Assembly (NCBI GenBank): GCA_963777625.1
Contig: CAVZRO010000006.1
Span: forward strand, 186,001 to 250,000
DNA: 64,000 bases
Source of the DNA: DATDIC01 sp963777625
Lineage (GTDB): Bacteria > Pseudomonadota > Alphaproteobacteria > Acetobacterales > Acetobacteraceae
Reading direction: 5' to 3'
Of the stretch, positions 15,644-25,713 are shown piece after piece (position 1 is the first letter of the stretch; every line of letters begins with the position of its first letter). A program made the position numbers and the translations under genes. Under the pieces are notes generated by a model. The model saw nothing but the letters and a program-made list of their open reading frames with translations, made no database searches and was not told the origin of the DNA.

Positions 15644-16624
15644 ATGATCATGGTCACCGGAGGAGCCGGTTTCATCGGCTCCGTGCTGCATGCCGCCCTG
15701 GTGCGCCGGGGCTTGGAAACCGTTGTGGTGGACCGGTTGGGTAACCAGGGCAAGTGGCGCAACCTGGCCCGGCACGCCCCCGCCCGCTTGATTCCACCTG
15801 AAGAGCTGGACGAGTTCCTGGCGCTGCATCCACCGATCGAGACGCTGTTCCATCTCGGCGCGATCAGCGACACCACCGCCGCTGATGGTGACCAGAGCTG
15901 GGCCGTGAACGTCGAACTGCCATTACGGCTGTGGCGCTGGTGTGCCGGGCGGGGGGTGCGGATGATCTATGCTTCCTCGGCCGCGACCTATGGTGACGGA
16001 TCGGCCGGCTTCGAGGACACGTCCAGCCTGGATTATCTGAACGCGCTGCGCCCGCTGAACCTGTATGGCTGGACCAAGCACGCGTTTGATCTCGCGGTCG
16101 CCCGCATGCTGGCGACCGGGCAGCCGCGGCCGCCGCAATGGGCCGGGCTCAAGTTTTTCAACGTGTTCGGCCCGAATGAGTACCACAAGGGAGGCATGAT
16201 CTCGGTCGTCAAGGTGAAATATGACGAACTCGCGGCCAGCCTCCCCGCGCGGCTGTTCCGCTCCGACCGGCCCGAAACCGCCGATGGGGCTCAGGCACGC
16301 GACTTCATCTGGGTCGGCGATGCGGTCGACGTGATGCTGTGGCTGTTGGACACCCCGTCCGCGAGCGGATTGTTCAACATCGGCACCGGGACGGCCCGCA
16401 CCTATCTGGACATGGCGCATGCCGTCTGCGATGCCGCCGGCGTGGCAAGGCGGGTCGAATTCGTCGATATGCCGGCGATACTGGGTGGGCAGTACCAGTC
16501 CTTCACTCAGGCCCGCACGGAGCGGCTGCGAGCCGCCGGCTACGCCGGGCAGTTCACGCCCCTGGAAGAGGGGATCCGCCGTTACGTGCAGGACTATCTC
16601 ACGCAGCCAGACCGTTACGAATGA
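15644..16624 (+). CDS. hldD: ADP-L-glycero-D-manno-heptose-6-epimerase
   Basis: The 326-residue extended-SDR enzyme converts ADP-D-glycero- to ADP-L-glycero-manno-heptose for LPS core. It has the NAD motif GGAGFIGS at the N-terminus, the HldD-specific FHLGAISDTTAADGD segment, catalytic Ser in YASSAATYG, the Tyr-x3-Lys pair in LYGWTKHAFD, and FFNVFGPNEYHKGGM. The start ATG 15644 (or 15650) has no clear Shine-Dalgarno, so the mRNA may be leaderless or nearly so. Its stop overlaps lgt (ATGA). Confidence 0.92.
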   Translation: MIMVTGGAGFIGSVLHAALVRRGLETVVVDRLGNQGKWRNLARHAPARLIPPEELDEFLALHPPIETLFHLGAISDTTAADGDQSWAVNVELPLRLWRWCAGRGVRMIYASSAATYGDGSAGFEDTSSLDYLNALRPLNLYGWTKHAFDLAVARMLATGQPRPPQWAGLKFFNVFGPNEYHKGGMISVVKVKYDELAASLPARLFRSDRPETADGAQARDFIWVGDAVDVMLWLLDTPSASGLFNIGTGTARTYLDMAHAVCDAAGVARRVEFVDMPAILGGQYQSFTQARTERLRAAGYAGQFTPLEEGIRRYVQDYLTQPDRYE

Positions 16625-17460
16625 TATCTGTCCTGGTATTTCCCCGCATCGACCCGGTGGCGGTGGCCTTGGGGCCGATCGCCATCCGCTGGTACGCACT
16701 CGCTTATATCGTGAGCCTGGTCCTCGGCTGGCGGCTGGCCCGCCATCTGGTGCGCCGGACGCCCCTGGTGGCCACCGCCGAGCAGGTGGATGATTTTCTC
16801 ACCTGGGCGACGCTGGGGATCGTTCTGGGGGGCCGGCTGGGGTACGTGCTCTTCTATCAGCCGGCGCTCTATTTCGCCCATCCGGCGATGATCTTGCAGG
16901 TCTGGAACGGCGGCATGAGCTTCCATGGCGGGCTGCTGGGCGTGATCATCGCGCTGGCGGTATTCTGCTGGAAGAATCGTATTCCGCTGCTGGGATTTGC
17001 CGACCGGATCGCGGTGTGCGCGCCGATTGGCCTGGGGCTTGGGCGAGTTGCCAATTTCATCAATGGAGAGCTGTGGGGCCGTGTGGTCCCGGGCTGCACG
17101 CCGGCCGAGTGCTGGCTGCCGTTCGCGATGATCTATCCACAGGCCGGCCCACAGCCGCGCTATCCCAGCGAGCTGTTCGAGGCGGTACTGGAGGGGATAA
17201 TCCTGCTAGTGATCATGTTCACCCTTGGGCGCTCCGAGCGCCTGCGCGCGCGCTTCGGCTGTCTGTGCGGGGCCTTCCTGGTCGGCTACGCGATCTGTCG
17301 CATCATCGCCGAGTGCTTCCGGCAGCCGGATGCGTTCCTGGGCTACATCGCCGGGGTGCTGACGATGGGGCAGATCCTGTCGTTGCCGATGCTCCTGATC
17401 GGGATTGGCCTGATTTGCTACAGTCTCGTCGGCCACCGCACCGCATGCCGGACCGGCTGA
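16621..17460 (+). CDS. lgt: Prolipoprotein diacylglyceryl transferase
   Basis: The 279-residue inner-membrane enzyme adds diacylglycerol to lipobox cysteines. The Lgt motifs WNGGMSFHGGLLG and GRVANFINGELWGR are intact, with about seven hydrophobic segments. The ATG overlaps the hldD stop (ATGA at 16621-16624), and its end overlaps the start of the MidA-like gene. A lipoprotein substrate candidate is encoded three genes downstream (19229). Confidence 0.95.
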   Translation: MISVLVFPRIDPVAVALGPIAIRWYALAYIVSLVLGWRLARHLVRRTPLVATAEQVDDFLTWATLGIVLGGRLGYVLFYQPALYFAHPAMILQVWNGGMSFHGGLLGVIIALAVFCWKNRIPLLGFADRIAVCAPIGLGLGRVANFINGELWGRVVPGCTPAECWLPFAMIYPQAGPQPRYPSELFEAVLEGIILLVIMFTLGRSERLRARFGCLCGAFLVGYAICRIIAECFRQPDAFLGYIAGVLTMGQILSLPMLLIGIGLICYSLVGHRTACRTG

Positions 17461-18465
17461 TATCTGTGGGTCGGGACGTGCCGGAGCGGCTGGACCATTT
17501 CATGGCGCGCGCCAATGCCGCGTACTACGCGGACCGTGACCCGTTCGCCGATTTCACGACGGCGCCGGAAATCAGCCAGGTGTTCGGTGAAATTCTCGGC
17601 CTGTGGGCGGCGGTGAGCTGGGAGCTGCTCGGCCGCCCGGACCCGGTGCTGCTCGTGGAGGCGGGGCCGGGCCGGGGAAGCCTGATGGCGGACGCGCTAC
17701 GAGCCATTGCGCATACGGCACCACGGTTTCGAGCGGCCTTGTCGGTCCATCTGATCGAAACCTCCCCGCGCCTGCGCGCGATCCAGCAGACCGCCGTCCC
17801 GCATGCCACCTGGCACGCCTCGATCGCGACACTGCCCGAGCAGCCGATATTGTTGCTGGCCAACGAGTTCCTCGACGCGCTGCCGGTCCGGCAGTTCGTG
17901 CGCCGTGGCGGGGGCTGGGCAGAACGCCATGTCCGCGAGGGCCGATGGCTGGAGCTGCCGTATCCGTGCGCGCTGCTTCGATGAGTCCCTTGCGCATGGC
18001 GAGGGAGATATCGTCGAGATCCGCGAACCAGCCATCACTCTGGCCACTGCCCTGGGTGGCATGCTGACCAGCCATCCTGGCGCTGCCCTGTTCCTGGATT
18101 ATGGCCCGTCCGCCAGCACGTGGGGGGACAGTCTCCAGGCCATTCGCGATGGGCGGCCGGCCGATCCGCTCTCTCATCCGGGCATCGCCGATCTGACCGC
18201 GCATGTCGATTTCGCCAGCTTTGCAGAGGCCGCGCGCGGTGCTGGAGCCGCTGTCCACGGGCCGGTTCCGCAAGGAGTGTTCCTCACCCGCCTCGGCCTG
18301 TTCCAGCGCACCGACCGGTTGGCGCGCAATCAGTCACCCGGGCGCGTGCTGGCCTTGATAGACGCCGCGCGGCGCCTGACCGAGCCCGATCGCATGGGGC
18401 GGCTGTTCAAGGCATTGGCGCTGTGCCACCCAGGCTGTCCCATCCTGCCCGGGTTCGAATCGTGA
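17445..18465 (+). pseudogene. MidA/NDUFAF7-family SAM methyltransferase, single +1 frameshift
   Basis: The N-terminal part has DFTTAPEISQVFGEILG, the SAM motif EAGPGRGSLMADALRA and NEFLDALPVRQF. It stops at TGA 17982-17984. One frame over, it continues with ESLAHGEGD, LFLDYG, PLSHPGIADLTAHVDFA and GVFLTRLG, ending at 18465. Dropping one base in CTTCGATGAG near 17979 gives an uninterrupted 339-residue protein, the usual length. In mitochondria this family methylates an Arg of the complex I NDUFS2 subunit. The gene is either freshly broken or affected by a sequence error. Start ATG 17445 overlaps the lgt end. Confidence 0.85.
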
Positions 18466-19229
18466 CGCCGATACCGCTCCGCTCATCCATGCTTCCGGTC
18501 GCCCACGGCTTCTTCACTCGCCAGGGCGGGGTGTCCGCCGGGCCCTATGCATCTCTGAATTGCAGCCGCTCCAGCCAAGACTCGCCAGAGTTGGTGTTGC
18601 GGAACCGCGCCCGGGCCGCCCGATCCATCGGCGCCGATCCGACCAACCTCGTCGGCCTGACGCAGGTGCATGGCGCGACCGCGGTGCGGGTTACCGAGCC
18701 GTGGGCGCCCGGCGCCGGCCCGCACGCGGACGGGTTGGTCACCGACCGGCCCGGCATGGCGCTCGGCATCGTGACCGCCGACTGCGCCCCGATCCTGCTG
18801 GCCGATCCGGCGGCCGGCGTGATCGGAGCCTTGCATGCCGGATGGCGCGGTGCGGTCGCTGGGATCATAGAAGCGACGGTGAATTCTATGATTTGCCTCG
18901 GGGCGCGCCTGGAGCGCGTGAACGCGGCCATCGGGCCATGCATCCGACAGCCGTCCTATGAAGTCGGCCAGGACCTGCGGCAGGGCGTGCTGGCCGCCAC
19001 GCCCGAGGCGTCCGGGTATTTTGTCGCCGGTCGACGGCCGGGTCACTGGCAATTTGACCTGGCCGGTTATTGCGCGCTGCGGCTAGCGGGAACCGGTGTG
19101 CGCAGGATAGATACGCTGCATGCCGATACCGCCGCCGATGAAGCCCACTTTTTCAGCCACCGCCGCCGGACGCTCGCCGGTGGCGGGCCGATCGGCCACC
19201 AGATCTCAATCATTGCGCTGATCACCTGA
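18462..19229 (+). CDS. pgeF: PgeF/YfiH-family purine nucleoside phosphorylase-like protein (laccase domain)
   Basis: The 255-residue multicopper-polyphenol-oxidase-fold protein has the family zinc/active-site residues His, Cys and His in QVHG, VTADCAPIL and LHAGWRG. Members edit peptidoglycan precursors or act as purine nucleoside enzymes. I use GTG 18462, which overlaps the preceding stop (GTGA). The later ATG (18489) would leave only five residues before the conserved HGFFTRQGGVS. The stop overlaps the next gene (TGATG). Confidence 0.88.
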   Translation: MTPIPLRSSMLPVAHGFFTRQGGVSAGPYASLNCSRSSQDSPELVLRNRARAARSIGADPTNLVGLTQVHGATAVRVTEPWAPGAGPHADGLVTDRPGMALGIVTADCAPILLADPAAGVIGALHAGWRGAVAGIIEATVNSMICLGARLERVNAAIGPCIRQPSYEVGQDLRQGVLAATPEASGYFVAGRRPGHWQFDLAGYCALRLAGTGVRRIDTLHADTAADEAHFFSHRRRTLAGGGPIGHQISIIALIT

Positions 19230-20144
19230 TGCGCTGGCTCCTGATCGTCTGCCTGTTTTTGTCCCTGGCCGCATGCGGCGACTACCCGGAGCCGTTCCTC
19301 GGCAATCCTGGGGCAGCGGCAATGCGGCTGCGCCAGCCGCCCGATCCGCGGCTGGCGATTCCCGCGCCCGGTACCGCTCTGCTGTCGGATACCGCCAGCC
19401 GAGAACTCGCGGCGGATGTGGCCACACGCCTGCAGCAAGGGGAGGTCCCCGCCTACGCGCAACCGGCTACCGCGACCGACTGGCGGCTGGTGATCTCCGC
19501 ACAGGATCGAGGATCCGACATCGTTCCCACCTATACGGGTCCTGAACCCGCAGGGGCAGTCGCAGGGCACGGTGCAAGGCAAGCCGGTGGCGACGAATAT
19601 CTGGGCCGTGGCCGATTCCGCCACCTTGAGGCAGGCGGCTTTCGATGCCGCGCCCGGCATCGATTCGCTGCTGACCGGCATCGAGACCGGCCTGATGCAA
19701 GCCGACCCGAACAGCCTGTACAACCGGACCGCCAAGGTCGCCGTTCCCGATGTAACCGGCGCGCCCGGCGACGGCGATCTGATGTTGACCCGGCAAATTC
19801 GCGCCAAACTGGCCGCTCTCGGGCCGCATGTTCAGCCTGCCAGCACCGGCGCGGACTTCACCGTGCAAGGCCAGGTACGGATGGTGCCGATCGCCGGCGG
19901 GCAGCAACGGGTGGAGATCCAATGGATCATCACCAATGCCAAGGGACGGGAAGGCGGCCGGGTCGTGCAACTGAACGACATTCCAGCCGGCACGCTCGAT
20001 CATTATTGGGGTGACGTGGCGACGGTCGTCGCGCAGGAAGCGGCAGGTGGCGTCAACGAAGTGATCCGCCGACAGTCCGGCCATTCGCCGTCCGCTGTCG
20101 GCGATGCCACCGGTCCGGCGCAGCCTGTCGCCAAAATCCAGTAG
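19229..20144 (+). pseudogene. Putative outer-membrane lipoprotein, single +1 frameshift
   Basis: The start shows a lipoprotein signal (MRWLLIVCLFLSLAAC) with an LAAC lipobox. The frame fails near 19540. The reading then continues one frame over (NPQGQSQGTVQGKPVATN, MLTRQIRAKLAALGPHVQ, QWIITNAKGREGGRV) to TAG at 20142-20144. Removing one G from the run at about 19536-19539 gives 304 residues without a stop. No named family is recognised. The lgt gene lies just upstream in the same overlapping cluster. Sequence error is as likely as true loss. Confidence 0.7.
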
Positions 20145-20159
20145 CGCGGGTGTCCGCTC

Positions 20160-20793
20160 CTACATGGGCGATGTGCCGCCCATCAGCTCCGTGGCCTTGC
20201 GCTCCAGGTCCGCGGCCAGCGCCATCGGGCCGCGCGTCAACGTCACCCGGAAATCCGACCGCAGCAGTGCCACTTGGCTGATCGTGCCATCGAGCAGCAC
20301 GTCGCTGACTTTCCAGGCGCCGCCCGCCTGGCGCATCACGTAGTCGATCACGCTCGAACTCCCCGCTGCTCTTGACGATCTCGGTGCGCACGACCTGGGC
20401 GGAGCCCAGGCTACGCAGCCCCGCAATCTCCAGTTTCTGGCCCGAGTAGTTGTCGAAGTTGGAGACCCAACTCGCCACCGTGTAGCGCTGGAACGCCACC
20501 TGCAGTTCGGATTGCTGCGACGGTGCGAAGCCGGACCAGCCAAGTCCGACGGCCGCCTGAAGGATGGCTGGCAGGTTGAACGCCTGGTCCAGCACCGGCG
20601 CCAGGGAATTGAAACGGCTGGTGAATGGCGTGGCACGGCCGGCCTGCATGACGGCCAGTAGGGCGGCATAGAGTCTGCGGATCGGCGCCGCGACGTCCGC
20701 GCTGCCCTGGGCGAGCACCGGGCGTGGCAGCGCCACCAGGCCGATGACGGTAAGCCACAGAAAGCGGCGCCGTTCGAAGCGAAACGCGGGCAT
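20160..20793 (-). pseudogene. MlaC/HpnM (Ttg2D)-family periplasmic lipid-binding protein, single +1 frameshift
   Basis: ATG 20793 (GGAG 8 nt upstream) opens an export signal (RRRFLWLTVIGLVALPRPVLAQG). The MlaC-type body follows: RFNSLAPVLDQAFNLPAILQ, YTVASWVSNFDNYSGQKLE, AQVVRTEIVKSSG. The frame breaks near 20355, and the rest (SVIDYVMRQAGGAWKVSDV, LLDGTISQVALLRSDF) is in the next frame. Deleting one base yields 210 residues, the normal length. The family carries phospholipids or hopanoid-related lipids between membranes. It is convergent with the lipoprotein gene, 15 bp apart. Confidence 0.82.
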
Positions 20794-20875
20794 CAGCATG
20801 TCTCCGTCACCCGATGCGCTCCTGGTGGAGCGGCTTTCGCCCTCATATCGCTCCACCGGGCGCCCGGACAATCTG

Positions 20876-23800
20876 TCAGAATGCCGCGACCGCCGGAGGG
20901 TCGGCAGACAGCACGGTATCCGCCCACGCGCTCATGCCGAGTGCGGCGAATCGCTTGCGCGCCTCCTGTGCCGCGTCGGGGTGGCCGTTGCCCGTCGCCA
21001 GATGCAGCGCGGCGAGGCAGGCGGCGATATCCGGCTCGGTCCCCAGCTTCCGGGCCAAAGCCAATGCCTTTCGAATTGTGACTATCCCCTCGGCACGTGT
21101 ATCGGCATTCATCGCCAGCAGCGCGCCCTTGCAGCGTAACGCAGCGACCAGATAGCCCCGCAGGGTGTGATGGGCACCGATTCGCACCGCTTCGTCCGCG
21201 TGCCGCAACGCGGGCACCAGCCCGCCGGTGCAGCCATAGGCGACCGCAAGACCGATCGCGGCCCACATGTGGATCAGCAGCCGCCCACGGCCCTTCGCGG
21301 TCTCATGCGCGTCGCTCAAGGCGTCGATCGCGGCATTGGTGGACCCCGCCAGCAGCAGGGAGTGGCCCAGGCCGGCCTTCAGCGACGGCAGCAGCGCTTT
21401 CAGCCCATGCCGCTCGGCGGGTTCCAGCCCGGAACGGAACGTGCTTTCGGCCTCGGCGATCTGCCGGCGCTGCAGCCGTACCATGCCGGCCGAGAGGTGT
21501 GTGAAGGCGATATCGTAGGGGCGATGTTCCCCGGTCGCGATCGCCAGCGCTTGCCGACAGTCGCTCTCCGCGTCGTCAAACCGTCCCAGAAGCCCACGTA
21601 TCCCGGCCCGTGTCGCCTGGATCAGCACCGGCCAACTGCCGGACCGCACGCTGCCGGAATCAACATAGCCTGGCAGCAGCGCGATGGTTTCCGACAATAC
21701 CGCCTCGCCCTGCCGGAATCGCCCGGTGTAGAAGCACGTCTGTCCGAGAAAGTGCGCCGCCGACAGACGCAATCCCAGATTGCCTATCGAGATTGCGGAT
21801 CGATGAGCTTCGCTTGCAACGGCGGTCGCCTCGCGCACGCGTCCCAGACTGTTGAGCACGTGTATGCGCTTGACCAATATCGATAGCCGGATATCGGGAC
21901 CCAAGGCTCCCGCCGCGCGGTCCTCGGCGATTTTCTGCGCCTGGTCGAGTAGCTGGTCGGCCTCCTCATAGCGCAATTCAAGCGCCAGCAGAGTGCGGAG
22001 GCCGATCATGATGTCCACCGCCGTGGCGCGCGTCTGATGATCGGGCGGCAATGATTGCGCGATCTCCAGCGCCTTGCGCAGATGCCGTTCGGCGGTGGCG
22101 TGTGCCGTCCGCTCGGCCGCGGCGATTGCCGCACGCTGCAGGAACCCAAGCGCCGGACGCCAGAGCTGTGCCCTGACCGCATGATGGCAGATCTCGTCCA
22201 ACTGCTGCGGAGCAGTCTCGATCGATGGCTCCAGCAACTCGACGACCCGTGCATGGAGTCTGCGTCGGCGCGATGGCAGCAGGGTCTTGTAGGCAACGTC
22301 ACGCAGCAGCGCATGCCGGAACGCCAGGCGGGTCGTGCCGCCGGTTTGGTCACGCCTGCCGCCCAGCAGGTGCTCCGTCTGCAAACGCGAGAGCTGCTGC
22401 AAGATAATATCGGCGCGACCACCCATTACCGCAGCCACAAGGTCGGGAGAAAATTCGGCTCCTACCACCGCGCAGGAACGCAGCAGCGTTTGCAACTGTT
22501 GCGGCAGGCGGGCAATGCGATCGGCGATCAACGCCTCTATCTCATTGGGAATGACAAGCTCGTCGGTCCCGTCGTTATCGGCTCCGCGATTCAGTATCAG
22601 AGCCGCGACTTCCTCCAGATACAGAGGATTGCCTTCCGCCTTCTCGATGATTCGATCGGCGTGATCGCGCTGGCGGAACATCGGGTTCATGCGTGCAAGC
22701 AGTTGTCGCGCCGCTTCCAACGATAGTGGCCGCAACTGAATGTTTCTGCGTTGCGCGAAAACATCGCCGGCAAAGCGCAGCGGTCTGCGGCTGGTAACAA
22801 GTACCAGCAGCGGCACGGAGCGGCGCGAAAGATCCGCGATGATTGCGGTCAGCAGTGCGAGCGTCGTTGCATCGAACGTCTCAGCATCCTCGCAACATAG
22901 TATGATGCGCCGATCACCAGCCAGACCCGCCATGATGGCGCCAATCTGAGGCGCTACCGGCAACCTTTTTTCGGAGCTCAGATCCGCGACGCGGGTGCCC
23001 TGCGATGCCGTGAGACCGAGGTAGCGGGCAAGCTGATCCGCCTGCTCGGCGGAAAATGACGCGACGTGTTGTAGCGCGCCGATGGTGCTATCCGCGACGG
23101 GGCGGTCTGCCTGCGACCCGAGGGTTCGCGCCAGCTCGCGCAGCCACGTCGCGACCGGATCGTAGCCGGTGAAGCCGCGATGGACCGGTCCGCTCAGTAC
23201 TATCCGGCAGCTTCTCCCTGCCGGCTCGGCACGAAGCGCCTCGTGGATCAGGCGCGATTTGCCAATTCCTGCCGGTCCCTGCACCTGCAGCAACCGTGCG
23301 TTTCCCGCGTCTTCATTCAGCCACCGGCTGATGACCGACAGCTCCTCCTGGCGGCCGACAAATGGGGTCAGCCCGCGAGCGACCCGGGCCTGCCAGCGAT
23401 CGCTGGAGCGTAGCGACAATAGTTGCACACGCTCGACTTCGTCGGCGAAGCCCTTGAGATTGATCGCCGGCAGTGGCCGGGTCTCGACGAAATCCTTCAC
23501 CAGCGCGTTGACATCGGTGCTCAGGCAGGCGCTGCCTGGCTCCGCCGTCTGCTCCAGGCGGGCGGCAATATGGACGGCCGGACCGAACGCGTCATAGCCG
23601 ACCGGCCAATTCGCCTTGCGACGGCTGCCGCCAGCGGGCAGCAGGGCGACCTCGCCATGATGGATGCCGATACGGACACGCGGGGCGCCCTCCGCGGCGG
23701 GCATCGCCGCCAGGATGTCCAGCGCGGCCAGACAGGCCCGAACGGCGTTGTCCTCCGCGGAACCGGGGACGCCGAAAATGGCGAGCACGCCGTCGCCTCG

Positions 23801-23998
23801 GGGACTGACCGTACCGCGATATCGTTCGATCGCCTCGGTCATTGCCTGAACCAGCGGGTTGAGCAGGTCCGCCGCCTCTTCGGGCTCGAGGTGCTGAACC
23901 AGGGCGGTGGACCCCGAGATGTCGGCAAACATCAGGGTGACGAGGCGTTGCTCGCCGTCATTCCCCACCAGCTCCAGGTCTGCGGCGACCTCGGCCAC
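20876..23998 (-). CDS. Class III nucleotidyl cyclase-domain / AAA ATPase / TPR regulator
   Basis: The 1040-residue signalling protein has a class III cyclase domain at about residues 18-180 with both metal-binding Asp (Asp26 in FADISGST, Asp69 in RGDGVLAIFG). An AAA/STAND ATPase follows from about 210 (FVGRQEELSVISRW, Walker A GPAGIGKSRL at 241-250, CCEDAETFD as Walker B-like), then a long alpha-helical TPR region from about 590. In the conserved substrate motif, Asn is replaced by His143 (VHIAARLE) while Arg147 is kept, so catalytic output may be altered. It starts with GTG 23998. No membrane segment. Target unknown. Confidence 0.88.
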   Translation of the reverse strand: MAEVAADLELVGNDGEQRLVTLMFADISGSTALVQHLEPEEAADLLNPLVQAMTEAIERYRGTVSPRGDGVLAIFGVPGSAEDNAVRACLAALDILAAMPAAEGAPRVRIGIHHGEVALLPAGGSRRKANWPVGYDAFGPAVHIAARLEQTAEPGSACLSTDVNALVKDFVETRPLPAINLKGFADEVERVQLLSLRSSDRWQARVARGLTPFVGRQEELSVISRWLNEDAGNARLLQVQGPAGIGKSRLIHEALRAEPAGRSCRIVLSGPVHRGFTGYDPVATWLRELARTLGSQADRPVADSTIGALQHVASFSAEQADQLARYLGLTASQGTRVADLSSEKRLPVAPQIGAIMAGLAGDRRIILCCEDAETFDATTLALLTAIIADLSRRSVPLLVLVTSRRPLRFAGDVFAQRRNIQLRPLSLEAARQLLARMNPMFRQRDHADRIIEKAEGNPLYLEEVAALILNRGADNDGTDELVIPNEIEALIADRIARLPQQLQTLLRSCAVVGAEFSPDLVAAVMGGRADIILQQLSRLQTEHLLGGRRDQTGGTTRLAFRHALLRDVAYKTLLPSRRRRLHARVVELLEPSIETAPQQLDEICHHAVRAQLWRPALGFLQRAAIAAAERTAHATAERHLRKALEIAQSLPPDHQTRATAVDIMIGLRTLLALELRYEEADQLLDQAQKIAEDRAAGALGPDIRLSILVKRIHVLNSLGRVREATAVASEAHRSAISIGNLGLRLSAAHFLGQTCFYTGRFRQGEAVLSETIALLPGYVDSGSVRSGSWPVLIQATRAGIRGLLGRFDDAESDCRQALAIATGEHRPYDIAFTHLSAGMVRLQRRQIAEAESTFRSGLEPAERHGLKALLPSLKAGLGHSLLLAGSTNAAIDALSDAHETAKGRGRLLIHMWAAIGLAVAYGCTGGLVPALRHADEAVRIGAHHTLRGYLVAALRCKGALLAMNADTRAEGIVTIRKALALARKLGTEPDIAACLAALHLATGNGHPDAAQEARKRFAALGMSAWADTVLSADPPAVAAF

Positions 23999-24081
23999 GA
24001 TCCTACCCCCGCCACTTCCGCGATAAATCCAGGGCGCGAGATGCCCTTAGCCGGTCGGAATAGCGGGATCAAACCATCGCG

Positions 24082-24510
24082 TCACGAACCGGACCGCTTG
24101 CGGGGGGTGCGCGCACGCGACTTTTTGCGGCTGTCATCGCGCGTGATCACGACGGCGATTTCGGTCGCAGTGGTGGTGACGTGGACAGTATCGTGCGTGC
24201 CAGACACGATCATCATGTGCAGCGGAATCGGATTCGGCCGCGCCGCCAACGATGCGTGGAACGCCGCCGTCAGTATGTGCTGATTGACCGGAGGTATCGT
24301 GAGCTCCTGCTTGTAGCGCGCGAGATCGCCGCCATGGATGGGTGCGAGTGCTCCGATGGCATCGGAGATGTCGAGGAAATCGCCGGTGGTGGCGAGATGG
24401 CCGAGACGAGCCGCGGTATTGATGATGTTCCGCCGCGAAAATGCCTCGTTGATATGCGCGACCATGACAGGTCGCGTGCCGGGCTGATTGCCGATGAGAT
24501 CGTCGCCCAT
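24082..24510 (-). CDS. Hypothetical protein, 142 residues
   Basis: ATG 24510 opens a soluble protein with MGDDLIGNQPGTRPVMVAH, a central NTAARLGHLATTGDFLDIS segment and a very basic C-terminal tail (RKKSRARTPRKRSGS). Codon use looks like that of genuine genes in the window. No family is recognised. The tail could contact nucleic acid, but this is only composition. It lies upstream of the cyclase gene on the same strand, separated by 83 bp. Confidence 0.55.
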   Translation of the reverse strand: MGDDLIGNQPGTRPVMVAHINEAFSRRNIINTAARLGHLATTGDFLDISDAIGALAPIHGGDLARYKQELTIPPVNQHILTAAFHASLAARPNPIPLHMMIVSGTHDTVHVTTTATEIAVVITRDDSRKKSRARTPRKRSGS

Positions 24511-24681
24511 GTTGTTCCCCGTCGTCCTTAGTTGTGCGCGGATCGCGAACCAACCCGGCATCGCACCGGCATTTAGCCGAAACGGCTCGCCGGCGTAAAG
24601 TGGCTAGCCGGAACGGCTGGCCTCTGGCGCACAACGGTATATCCTGCGCGAACGAAGTTCGACGACAGGAGGAAGCTCACA

Positions 24682-25713
24682 ATGAGCGCGAGCAGCTCGC
24701 CATCGCATTATCTGCGCGTCCGTCCGGATTGGCTGGGCCGGCGGAACGAGGCCATTCTGGAACCGGAGCTGCCCATCGTCGATCCGCACCATCATCTGTG
24801 GGATCGTGCTGACTGGCGCTATCTGCTGCCCGATCTGCTGGAGGATCTCAACAGCGGTCATACGATCACCGCCACCGTGTTCGTGCAGTGCCGCGCGTTT
24901 CACCGCGCCACCGGTCCGGACGAGATGAAACCGGTCGGTGAGACCGAATTCGTCAACGGGGTTGCGGCGATGAGTGCGTCCGGCGCCTACGGTGCCACGC
25001 GGATCTGCGCCGGGATCGTCGGTCACGCGAACCTGGCGCTCGGCGCCCGCGTGGAAACGGTTCTCGGCGCGCTGGTCCGTGCCGGCGGCGACCGGTTTCG
25101 CGGCATCCGCCATATCACGGCCTGGGATTCCGATCCGGTCACGCTGAACCCGGGCAATCCCGCGCCGCCGGGTCTCATGTCCGATGCGTCCTTCCGCGAG
25201 GGTTTTGCGAAGCTCGCTGCGATGGATCTGACCTTCGATGCCTGGCTGTATCACCCGCAAATTCCTGAACTCACCGCTCTGGCGCGCGCCTTTCCGGGGG
25301 CGCGAATCGTGCTCGACCATGTCGGTGGGCCACTGGCGATCGGCTCTCATGCCGGCCGGCGCGACGAGATTTTTGCCGGATGGCGGAGGACAATTCGCGA
25401 GCTGGCGGGTTGCGAGAATGTGCACGTGAAGCTTGGCGGCCTGGGTATGCGCATCAACGGATTCGATTTCGAATCGCAGGCGGAGCCGCCTTCGTCGGAG
25501 CAGCTTGCGACCGCGTGGAAGCCTTATATCGAGACCTGCATCGACGCGTTCGGTCCGCGGCGCTGCATGTTCGAAAGCAATTTTCCAGTCGATAAGGGAT
25601 CGTACGGCTACGCGGTCGGCTGGAACGCGTTCAAGCGGCTCGCCGCCACGGCATCGGCGGCGGACAAGGCGGAGCTGTTCAGCGGGACCGCGACGCAATT
25701 CTATCGGTTGTAG
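24682..25713 (+). CDS. Amidohydrolase family 2 (PDC/lactonase-like TIM-barrel hydrolase)
   Basis: The 343-residue metal-dependent hydrolase shows the N-terminal metal motif VDPHHHLWD, HITAWDSDP, a His in IVLDHVGGP and a C-terminal CMFESNFPVDK, as in COG3618 amidohydrolases. Relatives hydrolyse lactones or decarboxylate aromatic acids, and the substrate here cannot be deduced. AGGAGG sits 9 nt upstream of ATG 24682. It stands as a single transcription unit. Confidence 0.85.
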   Translation: MSASSSPSHYLRVRPDWLGRRNEAILEPELPIVDPHHHLWDRADWRYLLPDLLEDLNSGHTITATVFVQCRAFHRATGPDEMKPVGETEFVNGVAAMSASGAYGATRICAGIVGHANLALGARVETVLGALVRAGGDRFRGIRHITAWDSDPVTLNPGNPAPPGLMSDASFREGFAKLAAMDLTFDAWLYHPQIPELTALARAFPGARIVLDHVGGPLAIGSHAGRRDEIFAGWRRTIRELAGCENVHVKLGGLGMRINGFDFESQAEPPSSEQLATAWKPYIETCIDAFGPRRCMFESNFPVDKGSYGYAVGWNAFKRLAATASAADKAELFSGTATQFYRL

